Assembly: GCA_900550415.1 (NCBI GenBank) | Contig: URSO01000001.1 | Coordinates: 10,322 to 74,321 of the forward strand | Length of the DNA stretch: 64,000 nt | From: an uncultured Collinsella sp. | GTDB taxonomy: Bacteria; Actinomycetota; Coriobacteriia; Coriobacteriales; Coriobacteriaceae | Direction of reading: 5' to 3' | Shown here: piece after piece, positions 37,160 to 45,621 of the stretch | Position numbering within the stretch: the stretch's first letter is position 1 | Layout of the letters: each line of letters starts with the position of its first letter | Position numbers and translations under genes: made by a program | Notes under the pieces: model-generated | Database searches by the model: none | What the model saw: the letters and a program-made list of their open reading frames with translations, nothing else | Told to the model about the DNA's origin: nothing

Positions 37160-37289
37160 ATCGATTTGCGATTTTGTCGTTTTGGGCCTGTTTTTGTCGC
37201 TGATTGGATATAAATAGGTCAAAGGCTCAGCATTTCGCGTTTCTTCTCTCCTTTTAGGTGTTGCCTGTACGGCTTTGAAAGGAGAGACC

Positions 37290-38066
37290 ATGCCCCGATG
37301 CGCCCGCGAAATTTCGCTCACCGGCTATTACCACGTCTTTGACCGCGGTAACTCCAAACAGATCATTTTTGAAGATGATTCCGACCGCTATCGTTTCCTA
37401 TCGGACATATCGGACAGGTTTGCGTGCCATGACGTGGCAGTGTTGGCCTGGTGCCTTATGGATAATCACTTCCATTTGATGGTTGATGACCCATATGACA
37501 ACCTTTCAAAGGCAATGCAGTGCGCGCTGACGGCCTATGCCAAGTATTTCAATGGAAAAACGGGAAGAACGGGTCACCTGTTTGATAATCGCTATTCGCG
37601 GATCGCGGTCGAGTCGGACACGCAGGCGGTGCAGTTGCTCGATTATATCCATCTCAATCCTGTGAAAGGTGTGCTCGACTCGCTCGATGCCTACCGCTGG
37701 TCAAGCTACAAGGCATACCAGCTGGGATACGATCCCTTTGATATCTGTGACGCGGCCCCTATGCTCGATATTGTCGGAGGCTCTCGTTGCTATTGCGAGC
37801 ATCTCGAGGAAGTTGCCGGGCGCATCTGGTCAGTGGAGATTCTTCCGCGCCGACGGATCCCCGATGAGGACGCCCTTTCCGTTGCGCGCGAAGTTTTGCC
37901 GAGCATGGATCCTGCGCTGCTCAAGGCCCTGCCACGCTCCGAACGTGATGCCTGTCTGCTGAGGCTCAGGCGGGCACATCTCACGGTCAAGCAAATTGCC
38001 CGTATCACCGGTATCGGCGCTACAAGCGTGACCAAGGCCACTGTAGGCTGGAAGGAGGCAGCGTGA
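37290..38066 (+). CDS. REP-associated tyrosine transposase (RAYT, Y1_Tnp family)
   Basis: This 258-residue Y1-type single-strand transposase has the HUH motif in WCLMDNHFHLM (His60, His62) and the likely catalytic Tyr in AYAKYFNG (Tyr86). GHLFDNRY and the helical YIHLNPVKG motif follow, then a C-terminal helix-turn-helix-like region (LTVKQIARITGIGATSVTKA). The start is ATG 37290 after AAAGGAGAG. It is flanked by inverted REP-like repeats and has no tnpB partner, as expected for a RAYT rather than an IS200 element. Confidence 0.88.
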   Translation: MPRCAREISLTGYYHVFDRGNSKQIIFEDDSDRYRFLSDISDRFACHDVAVLAWCLMDNHFHLMVDDPYDNLSKAMQCALTAYAKYFNGKTGRTGHLFDNRYSRIAVESDTQAVQLLDYIHLNPVKGVLDSLDAYRWSSYKAYQLGYDPFDICDAAPMLDIVGGSRCYCEHLEEVAGRIWSVEILPRRRIPDEDALSVAREVLPSMDPALLKALPRSERDACLLRLRRAHLTVKQIARITGIGATSVTKATVGWKEAA

Positions 38067-38099
38067 GGTAGGGGCCGAACCGCAGTCGGCATGCGTTAC

Positions 38100-38148
38100 G
38101 TCTGTCCCCAATGCGTGAAAACACTCATGTAAGTCTGTCCCCAATGAG
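38100..38148 (+). repeat. right REP-like repeat pair of the RAYT element
   Basis: Two copies of GTCTGTCCCCAATG (38100-38113 and 38133-38146) flank an imperfect hairpin ATGCGTG-AAAA-CACTCAT (38111-38128). The outer 27 bp (38122-38148) are the exact reverse complement of 37111-37137. Confidence 0.8.
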
Positions 38149-38151
38149 TGC

Positions 38152-38184
38152 AAAAAGGCGCCCTCCGTGGGGGAGGACGCCTTT
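38152..38184 (-). terminator. terminator after rpmB
   Basis: Read on the minus strand, AAAGGCG and CCTCC pair with GGAGG and CGCCTTT, followed by TTTTTG-type sequence. It ends rpmB and separates it from the RAYT element. Confidence 0.75.
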
Positions 38185-38252
38185 GGTAAGTTCTATATGA
38201 ACGCGAGGTCTTTGACCCGGAGAGTCCGAGGTACTTGTTGGTAAGACCTTAT

Positions 38253-38441
38253 TTAGGAGCGCGCAACCTTGCCAGACTTGAGGCAGGTGGAGCAAACGTT
38301 CATCTTGCGACGGTGACCATCGACGACGACGTAGACGCGCTGGATGTTGGGGCGGAACTTACGGTTGGTGACGCGGTGAGAGTGGCTGATGGAGCGACCG
38401 GCAACGGGGTGCTTACCGCAAACTTCGCAAACTTTGGACAT
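38253..38441 (-). CDS. rpmB: 50S ribosomal protein L28 (zinc-binding form)
   Basis: This 62-residue L28 begins MSKVCEVCGKHPVAGRSISH. Cys5, Cys8, Cys50 and Cys53 form two CxxC pairs, so this is the zinc-containing version. The ATG at 38441 (complement) follows AAGGAGGGTCA. It is transcribed divergently from pyrR, alone, from an extended -10 promoter. Confidence 0.95.
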   Translation of the reverse strand: MSKVCEVCGKHPVAGRSISHSHRVTNRKFRPNIQRVYVVVDGHRRKMNVCSTCLKSGKVARS

Positions 38442-38495
38442 AACTGACCCTCCTTGGGCGACAAACGAACATGTCGCGTTAACAAACAAGCCTGA

Positions 38496-38501
38496 ACTAT
38501 A
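38496..38501 (-). promoter_or_regulatory. extended -10 promoter for rpmB
   Basis: On the minus strand TGCTATAGT forms an extended -10 element 55 bp before rpmB; no clear -35 is present. The rest of the gap from 38502 to about 38730 shows no gene or repeat that I can support. Confidence 0.5.
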
Positions 38502-38763
38502 GCACAGAAGCAGCTCCCTGTGCGTAATCTACACAGAGATATTCCTCTTTTGGCGATAGTGCTCACGCCACGGCCCTGGACGTAGATCCGATTTGCGTGC
38601 AGCAGAGGGGATTATGCCAGCTCGTGCGTGCGTTTTCAAGCTCGTCCCACAAATATATATAGGTTTATGGAGCACCTGCGCCCGTTTACGGATTGCCCTG
38701 TATTTATGCTCGCAATTAAGCTCGAGGTTGGCTACACTATCCCTTGACCATTAAAGGGGTACG

Positions 38764-38853
38764 AGATACCCACATGGAATTACATAGCTGCCGAAGAGCA
38801 GCCCTTCCTGTGGGTGTCTGGTCCGCTTTAAGCGGTCGGGCATCTATTTTTTT
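38764..38853 (+). promoter_or_regulatory. transcription attenuator before the pyr operon
   Basis: AGATACCCACA (38764-38774) can pair with TGTGGGTGTCT (38809-38819). The second of these overlaps the 5' arm of a terminator stem (38812-38827 with 38831-38845, several G-U pairs and one bulge) followed by seven T (38847-38853). The two structures exclude each other, as in pyr attenuators. I do not see the Bacillus PyrR-binding loop consensus. Confidence 0.65.
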
Positions 38854-38880
38854 GACTGTGTCAGCAGTCAAGACATGTGA

Positions 38881-39477
<597 letters not shown>

Positions 39478-39481
39478 TACC

Positions 39482-40426
39482 GTGGCGTTCAACCATAAGC
39501 ACCTGATCGACATTACCGAGTACTCCGAAGAGGACATCAAGCTCATCCTCGAGACCGCCAAGGCGTTCTCTGAGGTCAACGAGCGTACGATCAAGAAGGT
39601 CCCCACGCTCAAGGGCAAGACCATCGTCAACATGTTCAACGAGCCCTCGACGCGCACCCGCAGCTCCTTCGAGCTCGCCGAGAAGCGCCTTTCGGCCGAC
39701 AGCCTCAACTTTGGCGGCTCCTCGACCTCCACGGTCAAGGGCGAGAGCCTCGTCGACACCGTCGAGACCCTCAACGCCTACAAGATTGATTGCATCGTCG
39801 TTCGCGATAAGCACGCCGGTGCTCCCTACATCGTCACGCAGAACTCGCCCGCGAGCGTCATCTGCGCCGGCGACGGCAAGCACAACCACCCCACGCAGGC
39901 CCTGCTCGACCTGTACACCATCTGGGAGCACAAGGGTGACTTCCACGGTCTGAAGGTCGCCGTCGTCGGCGATATCGCGCACTCCCGCGTGTGCGGCTCG
40001 CTGATCCCCGCACTTAAGATCATGGGCTGCGAGACCTACGCCGTCGCCCCCGGCACGCTGCTGCCGCCGGCGCCCGAGGTCCTGGGCTGCGACCACGTGA
40101 CGAGCGACCTCGATTCCGTCCTGCCCGAGCTGGACGTCGTCTACATGTTGCGCGTGCAGCAGGAGCGCCTCGAGGGCGCACCGTTCCCCACGATTCGTGA
40201 GTACCACAAGCTCTTCGGTCTGACCAAGGACCGCGAGAAGCTCATGAAGCCCGATGCGATTATCTGCCACCCGGGCCCCATCAACCGCGGCGTTGAGTTC
40301 GACTCCTATATGGCCGACCACCCGCAACGCTCCGTCATCCTGGAGCAGGTCTACGCCGGTATCTGCGTGCGTATGGCTATCCTGTATCTGCTGCTTGGAG
40401 GTGCCGATAATGGCCTTGCTTCTTAA
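39482..40426 (+). CDS. pyrB: aspartate carbamoyltransferase catalytic chain
   Basis: This 314-residue enzyme has the carbamoyl-phosphate site FNEPSTRTRSSFELAEKRL and HPTQALLDLYTI. It makes N-carbamoyl-aspartate. The start is GTG 39482 after GGGAGGTGAG. There is no pyrI gene, so it is probably a simple trimer or associates with dihydroorotase. It overlaps pyrC by 17 bp. Confidence 0.95.
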   Translation: MAFNHKHLIDITEYSEEDIKLILETAKAFSEVNERTIKKVPTLKGKTIVNMFNEPSTRTRSSFELAEKRLSADSLNFGGSSTSTVKGESLVDTVETLNAYKIDCIVVRDKHAGAPYIVTQNSPASVICAGDGKHNHPTQALLDLYTIWEHKGDFHGLKVAVVGDIAHSRVCGSLIPALKIMGCETYAVAPGTLLPPAPEVLGCDHVTSDLDSVLPELDVVYMLRVQQERLEGAPFPTIREYHKLFGLTKDREKLMKPDAIICHPGPINRGVEFDSYMADHPQRSVILEQVYAGICVRMAILYLLLGGADNGLAS

Positions 40427-41699
40427 GAATGCCCACGTCGTCGATCCGTCCGTCGAGCTTGACGGTGTCGTCGACGTCCTGATCGACGGTGACAAGATCG
40501 CCGAGGTCGGCGAGAACCTCGCCGCCGAGGGAGCCGAGGTCCGCGACCTTTCCGGCAAGTATCTCGTCCCCGGCCTGGTGGATATGCACGTGCATCTGCG
40601 CGAGCCTGGCTACGAGGTCAAAGAGGACATCGAGAGCGGCACCCGCGCTGCTGCCAAGGGCGGCTTCACCGGCGTGTGCGCCATGCCCAACACCGATCCC
40701 GTCACCGATAACGGCACCGTCGTGGAGTTCGTCAAGTCCCGCGCTGCCGAGGTCGGCCACTGCCGCGTCTATCCGTCGGGCGCCATGACCCGCGGTCTTA
40801 AGGGCGAGGCCATGTCCGAGATGGGCGATATGGTCGCCCACGGCGCCGTCGCCTTCACCGACGATGGTCGCGGCGTGCAGGGCGCGGGCATGCTCCGTCG
40901 CTGCATGGACTACGGCAAGATGTTCGGCAAGGTCTTTATGAGCCACTGCCAGGACGAGGATCTGGTCGGCCACGGCCAGATCAACGAGGGCAAGGTCTCG
41001 ACCCGTCTGGCCCTCGAGGGTTGGCCGGCCGCCGGCGAGGAGCTTCAGATTGCCCGCGACATCGAGATTGCCAAGCTGACCGGTGCCAAGCTGCACATCC
41101 AGCACATCTCCACCGCTCATGGCCTGGAGCTCGTGCGTGCCGGTAAGGCTGCCGGTGTCCAGGTGACCTGCGAGGCCACCCCGCACCACATGTTCCTGAC
41201 CGAGAACGACCTGGACGAGACCTACAACACCTCGCTCAAGGTCAATCCGCCGCTGCGCACCGACGAGGATGCCGAGGCCATCCGTCAGGGTGTCATCGAC
41301 GGTACCGTCGACGCTATCGTTACCGACCACGCTCCCCACACCCCGTGGGAGAAGGCCCGCGAGTTCGAGCTCGCGCCCTTTGGAATGATTGGCCTCGAGA
41401 CTTCGCTGTCGCTCGTGCTCACTGAGCTGGTCAACACGGGCAAGATGAGCGTGAGCCGCATGGTCGAGCTCATGGCCATCAAGCCGCGTGAGATTCTGGG
41501 CCTCGATCAGGTTCAGATCAAGGCGGGCTCTGTCGCCGACCTGACCGTGTTCGACCCCTCCGCAACCTGGACGGTTGGCGAGGACGGTTACGAGTCGCGC
41601 GCCGAGAACTCCGGTTTTGCCGGCCGCACGCTCACCGGTCGTGCCACCGATGTATTTGTCGGTGGCAAGCAGACGCTCGCCGACGGCTGCATCTGCTAG
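40410..41699 (+). CDS. pyrC: dihydroorotase
   Basis: This 429-residue class I dihydroorotase has the zinc motif DMHVHLREPG, CAMPNTDPVTDN, IQHISTAHGLELV and the metal-binding Asp in AIVTDHAPHT. It closes carbamoyl-aspartate to dihydroorotate. The start ATG 40410 lies inside the end of pyrB behind GGAGG. A hairpin follows before pyrK. Confidence 0.95.
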   Translation: MALLLKNAHVVDPSVELDGVVDVLIDGDKIAEVGENLAAEGAEVRDLSGKYLVPGLVDMHVHLREPGYEVKEDIESGTRAAAKGGFTGVCAMPNTDPVTDNGTVVEFVKSRAAEVGHCRVYPSGAMTRGLKGEAMSEMGDMVAHGAVAFTDDGRGVQGAGMLRRCMDYGKMFGKVFMSHCQDEDLVGHGQINEGKVSTRLALEGWPAAGEELQIARDIEIAKLTGAKLHIQHISTAHGLELVRAGKAAGVQVTCEATPHHMFLTENDLDETYNTSLKVNPPLRTDEDAEAIRQGVIDGTVDAIVTDHAPHTPWEKAREFELAPFGMIGLETSLSLVLTELVNTGKMSVSRMVELMAIKPREILGLDQVQIKAGSVADLTVFDPSATWTVGEDGYESRAENSGFAGRTLTGRATDVFVGGKQTLADGCIC

Positions 41700-41719
41700 C
41701 ATAGCCTTATCGCTTTTGT

Positions 41720-41750
41720 GCGCGGCGCCCTTGCGGTGCCGCGCTTTCTG
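41720..41750 (+). terminator. weak terminator-like hairpin between pyrC and pyrK
   Basis: GCGCGGC (41720-41726) pairs with GCCGCGC (41738-41744), followed by TTTCTGTT. It may lower transcription into pyrKDF or only stabilise RNA. Confidence 0.45.
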
Positions 41751-41791
41751 TTCGTTTAGACCATGCAACCGCATGGGGGATTGGAGCGTCT

Positions 41792-42583
41792 ATGCCCACA
41801 CCTTCCACTGCACGCATGCACGACTTCGAGGTCGTCTCGAACCAGGAGATCGCCGACGGCATCTTCTCGCTCGTAATCTCGGCCCCCAAGCTTGCAAGTG
41901 CGCTCAAGCCCGGTCAGTTTGTGAACATCGCCGTCCCCGGCGATGCGTCTTCTCTGCTTCGTGTGCCCTTGAGTTTCTACCGCGCCGACGCCGAGGCCGG
42001 CACCGTCGAGCTGTGGTACGCCGTCGTGGGCGACGATACCCGCCGTTTGTCCCAGATGGGCCCTGGCTCCACCTCCAACCTGTTGGGCCCCGGTGGCCGT
42101 GGCTGGATGGTACCCGAGGGCACCAGGAAGGCACTGCTCGTCGCCGGTGGCATCGGCGTTCCGCCTGTGCTGTGTCTTGCCGGCATGCTTGCCGAGCAGG
42201 GTGTTGATGTGGATGTGTGCCTGGGCTTTGGCACCGCTTCCAAAGTCGTGGGTGTCGATGAGTTCCGCGCGCTGGGCGCCACGGTTAACGTGTGCACCGA
42301 CGACGGTTCGCTCGGCACGCACGGTTTTTGCACCGATCCTGCCGCAGAACTGCTTGGCGAGGGCGGCTACGACTACGTGGCCAGCTGCGGCCCCGCCGTC
42401 ATGATGAAGAAAGTCGCCGCCGCTGCCGCTGAGGCCGGTGCGTACTGCGAGGTGTCGCTCGAGCGCATGATGAGCTGCGGCTTTGGCGCCTGCAACACCT
42501 GCAATGTCGAGACGGTCGACGGTATGAAGGGCGCCTGCATGTGCGGCCCCGTGTTCGATGCTTCCAAGGTGGTGGTCTTCTAG
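41792..42583 (+). CDS. pyrK: dihydroorotate dehydrogenase electron-transfer subunit
   Basis: This 263-residue FAD/2Fe-2S subunit transfers electrons from class 1B PyrD to NAD. It has a ferredoxin-reductase-like FAD domain (RVPLSFYRAD), a NAD domain (LLVAGGIGVPPVLCL), and a C-terminal Cys cluster CGFGACNTC...CMCG. pyrD follows, starting within its stop codon (TAGTG). Confidence 0.94.
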   Translation: MPTPSTARMHDFEVVSNQEIADGIFSLVISAPKLASALKPGQFVNIAVPGDASSLLRVPLSFYRADAEAGTVELWYAVVGDDTRRLSQMGPGSTSNLLGPGGRGWMVPEGTRKALLVAGGIGVPPVLCLAGMLAEQGVDVDVCLGFGTASKVVGVDEFRALGATVNVCTDDGSLGTHGFCTDPAAELLGEGGYDYVASCGPAVMMKKVAAAAAEAGAYCEVSLERMMSCGFGACNTCNVETVDGMKGACMCGPVFDASKVVVF

Positions 42584-43506
42584 TGGGTACCGTGAACATG
42601 GCCGTCGATTTCGGCGGCGTCAAGATGCAGAACCCCATCAACACCGCAGCCGGTACCTTCGGCTACGGTTGGCAGTTCCAGAATTTCTTCGATGTTTCCC
42701 AGCTGGGCGCCATTACCACCAAGGGCTGTGCCGCCGAGCCCTGGCCGGGCAACCCTGCGCCTCGCATGGCCGAGATTCCTGGCGGTATGATCAACTCCGT
42801 GGGACTGCAGAACCCCGGTGTCGCCGCCTTTGCCCGTGAGTCCGGCCTGTGGCTCGAGCAGCTGTCCAAGGACGGTTGCCAGGTCATTTGCCAGGTTGCC
42901 GGGCACTCCGTTGACGAGTTTGTCCGCGCACTCGAGATGTATGTCGAGCTGTGCCCCTGGGCTGCCGGCTACGAGATCAACGTGAGCTGCCCTAATATCG
43001 CCGCCGGCGGTGCCGCCATGGGCTCCACGCCCGAGGGCGCCTCTTCCGTTATGGCTGCTTGCCGCAAGGTGACCGATAAGCCGCTGTTCGTGAAGATGGC
43101 GCCGGTCAACGTCGCCGAGATCGCCAAGGCCCTCGAGGCTGCCGGCGCCGACGGCCTTTCGGTCATCAACTCCATCCAGGGCATGGCCATCGACGTCCAT
43201 ACCCGCAAGTCCCGCGTGGCCAAGCCCAAGGGCGGCCTTTCGGGCCCGCTGTGCCACCACATCGCCGTGCGCATGGTCTGGGAGGTTGCCCAGGCCGTCG
43301 ATATCCCCATCAACGGTGTCGGCGGTGTCATGACTGGCGAGGATGCGGCTGAGTTTATCCTGGCCGGCGCCACCTGCGTGTCGGTCGGCATGGCCAACTT
43401 CGTCGATCCGTGCGCTTCGCTTAAGATCGCGCATGAGCTCGAGGCCTGGGCCGAGTCCCAGGGCGTAAAGGACATCAACGAGCTGGTGGGTGCTTTCGAA
43501 TGCTAG
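42583..43506 (+). CDS. pyrD: dihydroorotate dehydrogenase, class 1B catalytic subunit
   Basis: This 307-residue FMN enzyme has the class 1B catalytic Cys in YEINVSCPNI and the FMN-binding INGVGGVMTGEDAAEFILAG. It is partnered by PyrK. The start GTG 42583 overlaps the pyrK stop and has AAGGTGG upstream; GTG 42592 and ATG 42598 are alternatives. Its stop overlaps pyrF. Confidence 0.95.
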   Translation: MGTVNMAVDFGGVKMQNPINTAAGTFGYGWQFQNFFDVSQLGAITTKGCAAEPWPGNPAPRMAEIPGGMINSVGLQNPGVAAFARESGLWLEQLSKDGCQVICQVAGHSVDEFVRALEMYVELCPWAAGYEINVSCPNIAAGGAAMGSTPEGASSVMAACRKVTDKPLFVKMAPVNVAEIAKALEAAGADGLSVINSIQGMAIDVHTRKSRVAKPKGGLSGPLCHHIAVRMVWEVAQAVDIPINGVGGVMTGEDAAEFILAGATCVSVGMANFVDPCASLKIAHELEAWAESQGVKDINELVGAFEC

Positions 43507-44216
43507 AGAATGATGCCCGCGACCGTGTTATCGTCGCCCTCGACTGCGACCGTGAGCGCGCGCTCGAGCTCGCCCACGAGCTTTCGGGCCATGCCGCCTG
43601 GCTCAAGGTCGGCATGACGCTCTATTACGCTGAGGGTCCCCAGATCGTCAAGACCTTTAAGGACCTTGGCTTTAAGGTCTTCCTCGACCTTAAGTTCCAT
43701 GACATTCCGCATCAGGTGCGCGGCGCTGCCCGCTCGGCCTCGCTTGCCGGTGCCGACCTGCTTTCGGTCCACGGCCTGGGCTCGGGTGCTATGCTCGCTG
43801 CCTGCCGCGAGGGTGCCGAGGAGGCGCGTGAGGACCGCGCCAAGCTCGTCGCCATCACCGTGCTCACGAGCATGAATCAGGATGCCTTGAGCGAGATCGG
43901 CGTCGAGTCTCCCGTGGCCGAGGAGGCCGCCCGCTTGGCAAAGCTTGCTCAGGCCAATGGCATCGATGGCATCGTGTGCTCACCGATGGAGGCTCACGAC
44001 ATGCGTGAGCTGCTGGGTCCTGATGCCCTGATCGTGACTCCGGGTGTGCGTCCGGTGGGTGCCGCCCTTGGTGACCAGTCCCGCGTGGCGACGCCTTCCC
44101 AGGCTATCGAGCGTGGCGCAAGCCACATTGTGGTGGGCCGTCCCATCACCGGTGCCGACGATCCGGTTGCCGCCTTTGACGCCATCGTCGCCGAGCTGGT
44201 CGAAAACGTCGCGTAA
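43500..44216 (+). CDS. pyrF: orotidine-5'-phosphate decarboxylase
   Basis: This 238-residue enzyme makes UMP. Key motifs are VIVALDCDRERALEL, the catalytic VFLDLKFHDIPHQV, and VTPGVRPVGAALGDQ with the phosphate-binding VVGRPIT. It ends the operon. pyrE and carAB are not in this window. Confidence 0.95.
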   Translation: MLENDARDRVIVALDCDRERALELAHELSGHAAWLKVGMTLYYAEGPQIVKTFKDLGFKVFLDLKFHDIPHQVRGAARSASLAGADLLSVHGLGSGAMLAACREGAEEAREDRAKLVAITVLTSMNQDALSEIGVESPVAEEAARLAKLAQANGIDGIVCSPMEAHDMRELLGPDALIVTPGVRPVGAALGDQSRVATPSQAIERGASHIVVGRPITGADDPVAAFDAIVAELVENVA

Positions 44217-44261
44217 AAGATTCCCCTAAGTCACCACTTTTGGGTCTCATTAGCACAAAAT

Positions 44262-44326
44262 AGCCCCTGTGCCTGCGTAAACTTTCCCATCCTTTGTGTG
44301 GAATCGCAGGTCAGGGGCTTAACTTT
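44262..44326 (+). terminator. terminator-like hairpin after pyrF
   Basis: AGCCCCTG and CCTGCG (44262-44277) pair with CGCAGG and CAGGGGCT (44305-44319) around a large loop, followed by TAACTTTG. A smaller AGCC/GGCT hairpin with TTTTTG follows (44372-44390). The rest of the 44217-44455 gap is AT-rich with no gene. Confidence 0.55.
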
Positions 44327-44405
44327 GGGCGCAGTATATTGCACTTTTTGCGGGTATCGTCTAACCTATGGAGCCGCGATTAGGCTTTTTGTGCGTTCTA
44401 CGTGC

Positions 44406-44411
44406 TAAAAT
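44406..44411 (+). promoter_or_regulatory. extended -10 promoter for mIHF-gmk-rpoZ
   Basis: TGCTAAAAT gives an extended -10 element (TAAAAT at 44406-44411). No good -35 box is seen. The start would lie about 38 nt before the mIHF ATG. Confidence 0.45.
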
Positions 44412-44455
44412 GCCAATTATTGAATCAGATATAACCCAACTATTTGGAGGTACGA

Positions 44456-44764
44456 ATGGCACTCCCTCAGCTTACCGACGAGCAGCGCAAGCAGGCTCTT
44501 GAGAAGGCTGCTGCCGCACGTCACGCCCGCGCTGAGCTTCGCGAGCAGATCAAGAAGGGCGAGAAGTCCCTCGAGTCCGTGCTCAACTCCGATGACCCCA
44601 TCGCTTCCCGCATGAAGGTTTCCACCCTCATCGAGTCTCTCCCCGGTTATGGCAAGGCCAAGGCCGCCAAGATCATGGAGGAGCTCGGTATCTCCGCTAC
44701 TCGTCGCGTCCAGGGCCTCGGTGTCCGTCAGCGCGAGCAGCTCCTCGAGCAGCTGACCAAATAA
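44456..44764 (+). CDS. mihF: integration host factor, actinobacterial type (mIHF)
   Basis: This 102-residue nucleoid protein has the mIHF helix-two-turn-helix region: VSTLIESLPGYGKAKAAKIMEELGI...RRVQGLGVRQREQLLE. It is unrelated to IhfA/B of Proteobacteria. It bends DNA without sequence specificity and is essential in mycobacteria. The pyrF-mihF-gmk-rpoZ order is characteristic of Actinobacteria and supports the taxonomic call. GGAGG precedes ATG 44456. Confidence 0.92.
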   Translation: MALPQLTDEQRKQALEKAAAARHARAELREQIKKGEKSLESVLNSDDPIASRMKVSTLIESLPGYGKAKAAKIMEELGISATRRVQGLGVRQREQLLEQLTK

Positions 44765-45334
44765 GTGAGCGCTCAGGATTCCAAGCTCTTTGTGATTTCT
44801 GGACCGTCAGGCGCAGGCAAGGGTACGCTCGTCACTCGTGTGCGCGAGCGCCGCTCGAACCTGGGTCTGACGGTTTCGGCTACCACGCGAGCACCACGCA
44901 AAGGTGAGGTCGACGGCGTCAACTACTTTTTTCTGACGCGCGAGGAGTTCGACCGCCGCGTGGCAAACGGTGAGTTTGTTGAGTGGGCCGAGGTCCACGG
45001 TAACTGCTACGGCACGTTGGTGAGCGAGGTCACATCCAAGCTCGCCTCGGGCTCGTCTCTGATTTTGGAGATCGATGTCCAGGGCGCCCTGCAGGTGAAG
45101 GAGCGTTTCCCCGAGGCCGTGCTGATCTTTATCAAGCCGCCTTCGCTTGAGGTGCTCCGCGAGCGTCTAGTCGGTCGCGGTACCGAGACGCCCGAGACGA
45201 TTGAGCTGCGTATGGCAAACGCTGCCGATGAGCTTGCCCTTGCCGACCGCTACGACGACGTCGTGGTGAATGACGATCTCGACCGCGCGACCGATGAGCT
45301 CGTTCGCGTTCTCGATATGCATGAAAGGATCTGA
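44765..45334 (+). CDS. gmk: guanylate kinase
   Basis: This is a 189-residue GMP kinase with the P-loop FVISGPSGAGKGTL, the GMP-binding SATTRAPRKGEVDGVNYFF and the LEIDVQGALQV segment. It begins at GTG 44765 right after the mIHF stop and precedes rpoZ. Confidence 0.96.
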   Translation: MSAQDSKLFVISGPSGAGKGTLVTRVRERRSNLGLTVSATTRAPRKGEVDGVNYFFLTREEFDRRVANGEFVEWAEVHGNCYGTLVSEVTSKLASGSSLILEIDVQGALQVKERFPEAVLIFIKPPSLEVLRERLVGRGTETPETIELRMANAADELALADRYDDVVVNDDLDRATDELVRVLDMHERI

Positions 45335-45339
45335 GGTCC

Positions 45340-45621
45340 GTGTCCGTTGTAAAGCCTTGCATTGACGATCTTCTGGAGAAGACCGATCACAACCGCTTCC
45401 TGCTCGCTTCGCTTGCCTCCAAGCGCGCCTGCGACATCAATAGCATGCTGCGTGGCCAGCACAACCGCGTGCTTGCCGTCCAGGATGTTGATGACATCAC
45501 CATCGGGCTTTCCGGTGCCGATACCATCTCGATGGCTATGGACGAGATTGTCGACGGCGACATCTCTTACGACGAGGCCCGTTACGAGAAGGCGCTCGGC
45601 CACAAGGTTGCTGAAGCCTAA
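45340..45621 (+). CDS. rpoZ: RNA polymerase omega subunit
   Basis: This 93-residue protein shows CIDDLLEKTDHNRFLLASLASKRACDIN near the N terminus and the ALGHKVAEA end, consistent with omega. It helps RNA polymerase assembly. The start is GTG 45340; the next gene begins at its stop. Confidence 0.88.
   Translation: MSVVKPCIDDLLEKTDHNRFLLASLASKRACDINSMLRGQHNRVLAVQDVDDITIGLSGADTISMAMDEIVDGDISYDEARYEKALGHKVAEA

Noticed and set aside
37290..38066. IS200/IS605 insertion sequence
   Set aside because: The protein is longer than TnpA of IS200, has a C-terminal HTH-like region, lacks tnpB, and is bounded by REP-like repeats, all pointing to a RAYT.
38502..38730. Small gene or ncRNA in the rpmB-pyrR divergent gap
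   Set aside because: No frame with a start, binding site and family similarity, and no strong hairpin with a terminator apart from the pyr attenuator.
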